Shown here: positions 15,921 to 23,557 of the stretch, piece after piece
Layout of the letters: every line of letters begins with the position of its first letter
How positions within the stretch are numbered: position 1 is the stretch's first letter
NCBI GenBank assembly: GCA_002404115.1
Contig: DHJB01000011.1
Location: 1 to 31,478 of the forward strand
Direction: 5' to 3'
DNA from: Microbacteriaceae bacterium UBA4731
GTDB taxonomy: Bacteria > Actinomycetota > Actinomycetes > Actinomycetales > Microbacteriaceae
DNA: 31,478 bases
Program-made: the position numbers and the translations under genes
The notes under the pieces: generated by a model
The model's input: the letters and a program-made list of their open reading frames with translations, nothing else
Told to the model about the DNA's origin: nothing
The model's database searches: none

Positions 15921-17225
15921 ATGCCCGCCGTCCGCAGTCGCTTCGTTGTTCGGACCTTTGCGACCGGTCTTCTGTTCACGGTCCTGGCCGGCCAATTCTG
16001 GCGCAACCTGCTCGACTGGTGGGGTTTCGGCGCCATCGCGCTCACGATCGTCGTCGGCAGCATCGTCGGCCTCGTCCGGCTGAAACCCGACTGGATGTGG
16101 CGCAACTTCCCGAAGTCGGTCGGCGCCTTCGTGCTGCTCGCGACCCTCTCGCTGGCGTGGTCGTTCTACCCCGGCGCATCGATGATCGGCGTCGTGCTGC
16201 TCTGGGCGACGACCCTCGCCGCGCTGTTCATCGCGCCCACCCTGTCCTGGGCCGAGCTGCTCCGTGCGCTGTCCGACGCCCTGCGTTGGGTGCTCGGCCT
16301 CTCGCTCGTGTTCGAACTCGTGGTCGCCGTGGTCATCCGGCATCCCGTCCTGCCGTTCTGGGTCGACTACGGCACCGCACAGGTGCCGGATGCGTTCTAT
16401 TGGTCGCGCGGCATGCTGCTGCAGGGCGGCCCGATCGAGGGCATCGTGGCCAACCGCAACCTGCTCGGCTTCGTCGCCCTCCTCGCCGCGATCGTCTTCG
16501 CCGTGCAGCTGGCCGCCGGCACGGTCCGGCGCGGCTGGGGCACGGCCTGGCTCGTCCTCGCGGGCCTGATGATTCTGCTCACCCAGTCGGCAACCGTGAC
16601 GGTCGCCCTCGTCGCCGTTGTCGTGGTGGCACTCTTCGCACTCTGGGCGCGCAAGGCGGGCGCGGAGGGTCGGCGGCCGGTGTACCTCGCCGCCGCGGCA
16701 TTTATCGTCGCCACCGTGTCCGCGCTCGTCGCCTTCACCCCGCAGCTCCTGGCAGTGTTCGGCAAGAGCGAGGACCTCACCGGACGCCTGGACATCTGGC
16801 AGAGCGTGACCGAACTGGCCAGCCAGCGGCCCGTGCAGGGCTGGGGCTGGGTCAGCTACTGGGCGCCGTGGGTCGAGCCGTTCAAGGACCTCGCTGTGCG
16901 CAATGGAGTCGTCTACCTGCAGGCGCACAACGCCTGGCTCGACGTGTGGCTGCAACTCGGCGTGATCGGGCTGATCCTGTTCGCCGCGCTGGCACTCTCG
17001 ACGCTGTGGCGGTCCTGGTTCCTCGCGGTCGACCGCCCCCGCCACGGAATCGCCGACACGGAGCCGTATGCGGCGTCCGCGATGCTGCCCCTGCTCCTGA
17101 TGGCCGCGCTGGTCGCCCAGAGCGTGGCGGAGAGCCGGCTGCTGATCGAGTACGGCTGGCTACTCCTGGTCGTGCTGGCCGTGATGACGAAACGACAGCA
17201 GCGCGCCGCCCTGCCGATGCCGTAG
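15921..17225 (+). CDS. O-antigen ligase/Wzy-type polysaccharide polymerase or ligase (first of a tandem pair)
   Basis: A 434-residue multipass protein with about ten to twelve hydrophobic helices. Wzy_C/O-antigen-ligase features are visible: GIVANRNLLGFVALLAAIVF (the NRN region), TGRLDIWQSV, the turn GWGWVSYW, and LQAHNAWLDVWLQLGVIGL after a longer periplasm-facing type loop. Family members polymerise or transfer lipid-linked glycans at the outer face of the membrane. The ATG at 15921 follows a TACCCT box (15908-15913) by 7 bases, which suggests a leaderless transcript. The start of the divergent reductase gene is 74 bases away. The second, related gene begins 19 bases after this stop. Confidence 0.9.
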   Translation: MPAVRSRFVVRTFATGLLFTVLAGQFWRNLLDWWGFGAIALTIVVGSIVGLVRLKPDWMWRNFPKSVGAFVLLATLSLAWSFYPGASMIGVVLLWATTLAALFIAPTLSWAELLRALSDALRWVLGLSLVFELVVAVVIRHPVLPFWVDYGTAQVPDAFYWSRGMLLQGGPIEGIVANRNLLGFVALLAAIVFAVQLAAGTVRRGWGTAWLVLAGLMILLTQSATVTVALVAVVVVALFALWARKAGAEGRRPVYLAAAAFIVATVSALVAFTPQLLAVFGKSEDLTGRLDIWQSVTELASQRPVQGWGWVSYWAPWVEPFKDLAVRNGVVYLQAHNAWLDVWLQLGVIGLILFAALALSTLWRSWFLAVDRPRHGIADTEPYAASAMLPLLLMAALVAQSVAESRLLIEYGWLLLVVLAVMTKRQQRAALPMP

Positions 17226-17244
17226 GCGGTAGCTTGGAAACCCC

Positions 17245-18540
17245 ATGAACGCGAAAACCCCCGCCGTGCCTGAGGCACTCTTTCGGATGTTCGCGTCTCC
17301 CCGGTTCGCAGCCTCGCTCACCCACGTCATCCTGGGCCTGGCCTTCACGACCCACCTCCTGCGCAGCGTGATGGGCTGGCCCGGCCTCCTCGCCGCGATG
17401 CTCACCCTCGGGCTGCTGGCCGCCGGCTCGCTGATCGCCCGGCGGGCGAGCATCGAGTGGCACGGGCTGCTGCCGATCTCGATCCTGGTCTTCGTGGGCT
17501 GGTGCACCCTGTCGTCGGTGTGGAGCGTCTACCCAACGCGCACGCTCTCCGGCGTCGGCTACCAGCTCGCGTTCGCCTTCCTGGCCATGTACGTAGCGCT
17601 CGTGCGGGACACGATCCAGATCGTGCGCGCCGCCGGCGACGTGCTGCGCCTGCTGCTCGGCGTCTCCCTGACACTCGAGGTGCTCTCCGGACTGCTGCTG
17701 GACCTGCCGATCAGTTTCCTCGGGATCCAGGGCAACATCGCCGCGCTCGGCCCAATCCAGGGCATTTTCGGGTCACGAAACGTGCTCGGCCTGATTTCGC
17801 TCATCGCGGCCGTCACGTTCGTGATCGAACTGCGCGCCCGGTCGATTAGGCGCGGCAAGGGCATCGCCTCGATCGGAATGGCCGCCGCCGGCCTGCTGCT
17901 CACCCACTCCCCGGTCGTCCTGCTGGTCGCCGTGACCGGCGGCGTGGCCGCGCTCGCCCTGTACGCCCTGCGCCGCACCCGGGCGGAGAACCGCTGGATG
18001 CTGCAGCTCGGCCTCCTCGCCGCCACCGTCGTCACGGGCATCGCGGCCTGGCTCGCCAGGGACAGGCTCATCGAGTTGCTGAACGCGGGCAGCGAGTTCG
18101 AGGTGCGGTACCGGCTGTGGCAGGAAATGTGGCGGCTGATTGCAATTCATCCGCTCGAGGGGTGGGGCTGGGCCGGATCCTGGCCGAACGGCGTCACGCC
18201 GTACGGCTGGCTCGAGTTCATCACCCAGCGCGGCCAGACCTCCGGCCTGAACGCCTTCCTCGACGTCTACCTCCAGGTCGGCCTGGTCGGCTTCCTCGCA
18301 TTCCTCGGACTGGTCGGGCTGGCCTTCGTGCGCTCGTGGCTGCTGGCCTCGAACAAGCGCACGCTCGTGCACGTCTGGCCGGCCCTCATCCTGGTCGTGC
18401 TCCTGGCCACTTCGGCCGCGGAGAGCACGGTGCTGGTCGAATTCGGCTGGCTGCTGCTCCTGATCTGCGCGGTGAAGGCCGCCCAGGGCATGAGCTGGCG
18501 CAGTGCGCTCGCGCGCAGCCCTCGCCTCGACCAGGGCTAG
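17245..18540 (+). CDS. O-antigen ligase/Wzy-type polysaccharide polymerase or ligase (second of a tandem pair)
   Basis: A 431-residue multipass protein with the same layout as its upstream neighbour. It has PIQGIFGSRNVLGLISLIAA (compare PIEGIVANRNLLG upstream), FEVRYRLWQEMWRLIAIHPL, EGWGWAGSW, and LNAFLDVYLQVGLVGFLAFLG, followed by a final helix pair. The two proteins are alike over their whole length but far from identical, so they are old paralogues. A TAGCTT box (17230-17235) ends 9 bases before the ATG. The second gene may therefore have its own start site or be read from the first. Substrate unknown. It converges with the acyltransferase gene 47 bases downstream. Confidence 0.9.
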   Translation: MNAKTPAVPEALFRMFASPRFAASLTHVILGLAFTTHLLRSVMGWPGLLAAMLTLGLLAAGSLIARRASIEWHGLLPISILVFVGWCTLSSVWSVYPTRTLSGVGYQLAFAFLAMYVALVRDTIQIVRAAGDVLRLLLGVSLTLEVLSGLLLDLPISFLGIQGNIAALGPIQGIFGSRNVLGLISLIAAVTFVIELRARSIRRGKGIASIGMAAAGLLLTHSPVVLLVAVTGGVAALALYALRRTRAENRWMLQLGLLAATVVTGIAAWLARDRLIELLNAGSEFEVRYRLWQEMWRLIAIHPLEGWGWAGSWPNGVTPYGWLEFITQRGQTSGLNAFLDVYLQVGLVGFLAFLGLVGLAFVRSWLLASNKRTLVHVWPALILVVLLATSAAESTVLVEFGWLLLLICAVKAAQGMSWRSALARSPRLDQG

Positions 18541-18587
18541 TTCCGAGCAACTAATTCCAAGCGACGCGATTCGCCCGCCTGGGCCGC

Positions 18588-20720
18588 CTAGTTGCTGCGG
18601 ACCGGCGGCTTCCGCTGCTCGTGCAGGGCCAGCTCGATGGACTTCCCGACGAACGGCGCGATCGTGCGTGCGAAGGTCGCGGTCATGTGCTGGCTTCCGA
18701 AGTACACGATGACCCCGCCGATGAGGGTGTGGCAGGTCCCACCGTCGCAGAAGATATTCGTCAGGTCGACGACCGACACCTCCGGCATCAGCCTCTCCGC
18801 CGCCATCATCGGATCGTTCACCTTGGCCAGCTGGGACGTGATCCTCGGCGTGGTGCACGGGTCGTATTCCTTGAGATGCTGGGCGATGCACCGCGGCACA
18901 TCCGCACCGTTGGCATTCGGGATGTCCCGCATCACGATGACCTTCTTGCCTGCGTCGAGCAGCGGCTGCCAGGCGTTCGTGAAGTCTGCCGGGGTGATCG
19001 CCCGGAACGGGGCCTTGATGTGAGGATCCGCGTACCGCTCGGTGAAGTTGGAGAACACGACCCCGTCGATGCGCGGATCCTTGGCCACGCGCTGCAGCGC
19101 GTTCGCGCCCCAGGCGGCGCAGCCCCCGACGTTCTCGGGGGTGGCGTAGCCGGGTGCCGCGACCCCGCTCGCCCCCGTCCCGGCGCACCAGGTCTTCAGG
19201 TAGGTGACGAACTTCACGTGGTGCTCTCTGCCGTAGAGGTCGAGCGGCTCAAGGAAATGCCCGGCGTGCGAGTCCCCCAGCAGGGCCAGGGTGACGGTCG
19301 GACTGGTCACATCGCCGATATCGCAGGTCATCACGGTCGCGTCAGCGAGAGTCTGTTTGCACTGATCCTTCTCCTGCACGCCCTTTCCGATGTCCGTTTC
19401 GGCGAAGGTGGGATTGGTGAGAACGCTCACCCGGTACGGGTGGGCGCAGTGGCTGCCGGGCGTGGCCGCGGCGGCCCCGATGCAGGGCGCGTCCCCCGCC
19501 ACGAGCTTGTGTGCCTCGGCCGCCGCGTGGGCGACGCTCCGCTCGGTGTGCACGGTCACCACCCCGCAGCCGGAGACGAGCAGACTCGTCGCGGCGACCG
19601 TGGCCGCCACCGTCACCCAGGGGCGCCGGCTCGACAGCCAGGCGGCCTTGCGGAACGGGTCTTCGACCAGGATCTTGGTCGCCCAGGCAAGAAGACCCGC
19701 GAAGACCAGCAGCGCGACGCGGTACCGGAACCCGAGCCCGTGGCCCAGCGCGAGCGGGGCGATGATCAGGATCGGCCAATGCCACAGGTAGAGGGAGTAC
19801 GAGATGTCACCGATCCACTGCACCGGGCGCAGCCGGCCGATCTGGATGGGCGACCACCACGCGTCCGGTGACCCAGCCCAGATCACCAGGAGGGTGCCGA
19901 CAACAGGCAGCAGTGCCGGGTAACCGGGGAAGGGGGTCTTTGCGGTGAACCCCACGACGGCGATGCCGATCATGATGATGCCGGCCCAGCTGGCGGCGGC
20001 CCGAAGGGCGGCTGTGCCCTTCAGCGGGTCGGCCGCGAAGAAGGCCAGGATGCCGCCGGCGCCGAATTCCCAGGCGCGTGTCGTGGTGACGAAATACGCG
20101 GCTGGTGCGCTGACGGCGGTCTCGATGACACAGTAGGCGAAGCTGGCAACGGTGACGACGATGAGCGCGATCGCGATCCCCCGGCGCACGTTCGGGTTGC
20201 GCCTCCGGCGCGCGAGCGCGATCACGAGAAGGATGATCAGCGGCCAGACGATGTAGAACTGCTCCTCGACCGACAGCGACCAGAAGTGCTGCACCGGTGA
20301 CGCGGCGTTCTCGGCGCCCAGGTAGTCGACCGCGTTGAAGGCGAGTAGCCAGTTCTGAACGTAGAGAGCGGATGCGCCGATCTCCTGGGTGAATTGCTGC
20401 CAGAGGACCTGCGGCACCCAGAGGATCACGGCCACCCCGGTGGCGAGCAGGACGAGCAGGCTGGCCGGCAGCAGGCGTCTCGCGCGCCGCGCCCAGAACG
20501 CCACGAGCTTGAGAGTGCTCGTGGTGTCGATCTCGCGCAGCAGGTGTCCGACGATGAGGAATCCGGAGATCGCGAAGAACACGTCGACGCCGACGTATCC
20601 GCCGGTGAGCCGGCGAGGCCACAAGTGGTAGAGCACGACGGCCAGCACCGCAATCGCACGAAGCGCTTGGATTTCGGGTCTCAGGTTGCGGGCAGAGGCG
20701 GCCGGGGCTCGTGTATGAAT
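18588..20720 (-). CDS. Acyltransferase-3/SGNH family O-acyltransferase
   Basis: An integral membrane acyltransferase (OafA/OatA type) that would O-acylate surface glycans. The coding frame begins RPEIQALRAIAVLAVVLYHL, holding the active-site histidine of the family, then VGVDVFFAISGFLIVGHLL and RRARRLLPASL, about ten helices in all, and a C-terminal SGNH domain with ALLGDSHAGHF (19266-19277) and GSQHMTATFA near the end. The first ATG, GTG or TTG in frame is a GTG at 20648, but it would remove the first 24 residues, including the conserved RPEIQALRAIA. The frame is open to a stop at 20775-20777 with no other canonical start. I place the start at an ATT (20720) with GGAG seven bases upstream, giving 710 residues; this start is uncertain (686 residues from the GTG). 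Confidence 0.85.
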   Translation of the reverse strand: MHTRAPAASARNLRPEIQALRAIAVLAVVLYHLWPRRLTGGYVGVDVFFAISGFLIVGHLLREIDTTSTLKLVAFWARRARRLLPASLLVLLATGVAVILWVPQVLWQQFTQEIGASALYVQNWLLAFNAVDYLGAENAASPVQHFWSLSVEEQFYIVWPLIILLVIALARRRRNPNVRRGIAIALIVVTVASFAYCVIETAVSAPAAYFVTTTRAWEFGAGGILAFFAADPLKGTAALRAAASWAGIIMIGIAVVGFTAKTPFPGYPALLPVVGTLLVIWAGSPDAWWSPIQIGRLRPVQWIGDISYSLYLWHWPILIIAPLALGHGLGFRYRVALLVFAGLLAWATKILVEDPFRKAAWLSSRRPWVTVAATVAATSLLVSGCGVVTVHTERSVAHAAAEAHKLVAGDAPCIGAAAATPGSHCAHPYRVSVLTNPTFAETDIGKGVQEKDQCKQTLADATVMTCDIGDVTSPTVTLALLGDSHAGHFLEPLDLYGREHHVKFVTYLKTWCAGTGASGVAAPGYATPENVGGCAAWGANALQRVAKDPRIDGVVFSNFTERYADPHIKAPFRAITPADFTNAWQPLLDAGKKVIVMRDIPNANGADVPRCIAQHLKEYDPCTTPRITSQLAKVNDPMMAAERLMPEVSVVDLTNIFCDGGTCHTLIGGVIVYFGSQHMTATFARTIAPFVGKSIELALHEQRKPPVRSN

Positions 20721-20827
20721 ACCTGTGCTCCAAGGGCGAGGGAATCGTGGTCGACTCCCGAAAAAGAGCCTTGGCTATCATGGCGTGGCAGCTCGCCGAA
20801 AGCCCGCTGAGGGGCGCTTTGACAGGC

Positions 20828-20862
20828 GATTGGCAGGGCCGGCGGCGGCGCCCCTGCCAATC
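20828..20862. repeat. Strong inverted repeat between the acyltransferase and secreted-protein genes
   Basis: GATTGGCAGGG (20828-20838) and CCCTGCCAATC (20852-20862) form a perfect 11-bp stem around a GC-rich 13-base loop. It lies 19 bases past the stop of the secreted-protein gene. It could terminate that transcript, but no T-tract follows. The rest of 20721-20881 shows no gene. Confidence 0.7.
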
Positions 20863-20881
20863 TGGCGGCTCTGGCCCGGAC

Positions 20882-23269
20882 CTATTTAGCCTGGCTGGGG
20901 ATCGGGGTGCCGACCGGGATTGTCGCCATCTGCCGGGCCCCGATGACGAGGAGACCGGCGGTCGAACCACCCCGGGCGGTGAAGGTGGTCCAGTCCGGAA
21001 TGAGGTGGCGTCTCGCGTCGACGACCTCGTACACGCTCGAGGTCCACGAGGCCCGGATCCAGAGTGTCTTGGCGGCCGGAGCGGTGGAGCGCTTGAGAGC
21101 CGAGCACGTCGTCGCTTCCAGCGCCGTGGTTCCGAGCCCGTGTTTGACCGCGGGGTCGATCTTGTGAAGGGTTCCGGCAGCACCGAAATACGGCACTCCG
21201 GCGCACGTGACGACCTGGGTCAGCTCTCCCAGGGCGGTCGGCAAGCCATCGACCGTGGACCCGCCGAGGACCGTGTAGCCCTTGAGCCCGAGCGCATCGC
21301 CGACGCCCCACGACGGCAGGTGGATCTTCCGCGCGATGCCGTCGACGAAGTACAGCTCCGTCTGACCGGTTTTCTTCACCAGGGTCGCGGGCGCCGCGTT
21401 CGCCGCGCTCCAGAACGGCGCGCCGAGGGGGATGGATGCCATCTGCCGCGCGCCGATCATGAGCGGGGTTGAGCCGTTCCGGAGCGCGTCGTAGGTTGCC
21501 TTGTCCGGAGCCCACCGACGCTTGCCGTCGACGATTTGGTAGACCTCTGGGGCCGTCGTTGACTTGAGCCAGATCGCGGCGAGGGCGGGGGCGCTGGACT
21601 TCTTGTAGGTGCCGCAGGTGGTCGCATCCAGTGTGGTGACGCCCAGTCCGGTCTTCGCTGCCGGGTCGATCTTGTAGAGCGTGCCGTCGGCGCCGAAGTA
21701 CGGCACGGCGTCGCAGCTCACCACGGCGGTCAGCCCGGCGGCGGCGGTGGCATACCCGTCGACCCTGGTCGGACTGAGCGTGGCGGCGACCTTCGCCCCC
21801 AGCGCATCGGCCACCCCCGTCCGCGACATGATCTTGCGGGCACCGTCGACGAGGAACAAGTCCGGCTTGTCGGATTTCTTGATCAGGGTGCCCACAGCCG
21901 CCGGCGGCGACATGAGCAGCGGGCCCGGGCTGAACTTCGCGGCTGCCGCGGCGGTCATGACGGCCGCGTATGGCGCCTTTCCGCCGTTGAGCGTCGCAGC
22001 GTAGGCAGCCCCGTCGACGGGAGAGGAAACCGTTCCGTCAACCTTGTAGATCTTTGAGCTGCCGGCGAGCGTGTGGAAGTCGGTCACTCCCTGTCCGAGC
22101 GGCAGTAACGCAGCCTGGGACGGCGAGATGCTCGCGTAGGTGCCGCAGGGGAAGCCCCAGGCGGCCGCACGGGCACAGGTCGTGATCGCGTGCCGCTTGC
22201 CGTCCTGGACGAGCCCGACAATGCCGGTCTGCGGGTCAAGCACGGCCGGGCTCAGGTCCATGCCGGTCGAGAAGGTGTCGACGTAGGCCTGGCTAACCAC
22301 TCGGACCGGTCCGAGCGCCGAGAAGATGTTCAGGACGGTCACGTTCGGAACGTGGTACTTCTTGGCACCGACGACGAGGTAAATCGCTGCCTGTCCGCTC
22401 GCGCGGATCATCGAACCCTTGCCGTGGGTGCTGCCGAACCAGTCGGTGTAGTAGTAGAAGAAGTTGCGGTTTCCGTAGGAGGAGCAGCTGTCCCCGATGC
22501 CGTAGCCGGTGGACAGCGCCGCCGCGTTGGGTGTGTACGGCGTGTACGTGTACAGGCTGCCGGTCGCCCTGTTCTCGATGTAGACGGACTTCGTGCCGCA
22601 TCCGGCATTGGGGTTGTACAGGATGCTCGTGGTTCCTCCAACGCCGTACTTGCTGTAGTTGGAGTACCAGGCCGTGCCCGCCCCGGTGCCGGCAGGCATG
22701 GTGTACCGCTGGAACGCCCACGCGCCCGAGTACACCTGGTTGAAGTATCCGTAGTAGGTGGAGTCGCAGACGCTCGTGTCAGGACATCCGAAACCCATGG
22801 CCTTGCGGTAGATGGCGCTCGATGGATGGGTGCTCGTCACGAGCCCCTGCTCCTTCTGGAGCGTGGTGATAATGACCTTGGGGTTGATGCTGCAGGCGTG
22901 GGCGACCTTGTAGATGATGGTCGCGGCCGACTCGTTCAGGGCACCCGTGTACTTGGCACACATCGGATCCGCATAGCGGGTCTTCGTGTCCTGCCGGTAG
23001 CTCTTGAGGCAGGTGTAGCCGCTCGTGCAGGTGGGAACCTTGGCGTTGAGGAACGACTGGATCTGGGCCACGGTCATCGTGTTCGGATCGAAGAAGACCG
23101 AATCGTCGATGATGTTCCCGGGCTGGAAGTCACTGCCGCTGGCCGCAATCGACGGCGCTGCGGGCTGGATGACCGTGAACAGCGAGGCCAGCAGCAGGGC
23201 GGCAATGCAACTCGCCAAAAATCGCCGAGCGCTTCGACGCGGTCGCCTGACCCGATGAGGTGTCGTCAC
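20882..23269 (-). CDS. Secreted protein with lysozyme-like N-terminal domain and C-terminal repeats
   Basis: About 795 residues from a GTG at 23269, chosen because AGGGA lies seven bases upstream and the product then begins with a clean signal peptide (HRVRRPRRSARRFLASCIAA then LLLASLFTVI). Residues about 50-290 are Cys- and Tyr-rich. They contain INPKVIITTLQKEQGL, where E140 resembles the catalytic glutamate of lysozyme-like transglycosylases, and DWFGS. The rest consists of about three modules of roughly 165 residues. The last two are clearly alike (TLIKKSDKPDLFLVDGARKI / TLVKKTGQTELYFVDGIARK; VPYFGADGTLYKIDPA / VPYFGAAGTLHKIDPA; IGARQMASIP / IGARQMATIP). Such proteins are sometimes labelled hemagglutinin. 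A cell-wall role is inferred. A longer TTG start at 23344 is possible. Confidence 0.82.
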   Translation of the reverse strand: MTTPHRVRRPRRSARRFLASCIAALLLASLFTVIQPAAPSIAASGSDFQPGNIIDDSVFFDPNTMTVAQIQSFLNAKVPTCTSGYTCLKSYRQDTKTRYADPMCAKYTGALNESAATIIYKVAHACSINPKVIITTLQKEQGLVTSTHPSSAIYRKAMGFGCPDTSVCDSTYYGYFNQVYSGAWAFQRYTMPAGTGAGTAWYSNYSKYGVGGTTSILYNPNAGCGTKSVYIENRATGSLYTYTPYTPNAAALSTGYGIGDSCSSYGNRNFFYYYTDWFGSTHGKGSMIRASGQAAIYLVVGAKKYHVPNVTVLNIFSALGPVRVVSQAYVDTFSTGMDLSPAVLDPQTGIVGLVQDGKRHAITTCARAAAWGFPCGTYASISPSQAALLPLGQGVTDFHTLAGSSKIYKVDGTVSSPVDGAAYAATLNGGKAPYAAVMTAAAAAKFSPGPLLMSPPAAVGTLIKKSDKPDLFLVDGARKIMSRTGVADALGAKVAATLSPTRVDGYATAAAGLTAVVSCDAVPYFGADGTLYKIDPAAKTGLGVTTLDATTCGTYKKSSAPALAAIWLKSTTAPEVYQIVDGKRRWAPDKATYDALRNGSTPLMIGARQMASIPLGAPFWSAANAAPATLVKKTGQTELYFVDGIARKIHLPSWGVGDALGLKGYTVLGGSTVDGLPTALGELTQVVTCAGVPYFGAAGTLHKIDPAVKHGLGTTALEATTCSALKRSTAPAAKTLWIRASWTSSVYEVVDARRHLIPDWTTFTARGGSTAGLLVIGARQMATIPVGTPIPSQAK

Positions 23270-23557
23270 TGTAAATTCCCTGATGCCGGTGGATCGCTGT
23301 GCGACACCACTCCGGGTCTGGGCGCGTCGGTCTGATGCAGTCAACCCTATTCGGGGAGCAAACCGGTAGCCCCACGCCGGGGGGTATCGATCCGGGGCAC
23401 CGGGTTCTCGCGAGCGCTCGTCCGCTCTGAGCGGTCGGCATCAATCGGGAGATTAGACTGTTCACGGCACGCGAGGATCCCAACCTCAGGTACTTTCCCG
23501 CGCCGTGTGTCGCGTGGCGGGGCCGCACGAACGAGCGCGACAAAGGAACGAATCGAA
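23270..23557. promoter_or_regulatory. Divergent promoter region of the secreted-protein and CDP-ribitol synthase genes
   Basis: A 288-base region without a gene. On the minus strand TAGGGT (23349-23344) is a -10-like box that would give a leader of about 65-70 bases for the secreted-protein gene. On the plus strand TAGACT (23454-23459) could serve the synthase gene with a leader of about 90 bases. The -35 regions are poor. Confidence 0.4.

Noticed and set aside
16019..17248. 409-codon plus-strand frame over the first ligase gene
   Set aside because: Out-of-frame, Arg/Ala-rich reading of the ligase gene with no membrane helices.
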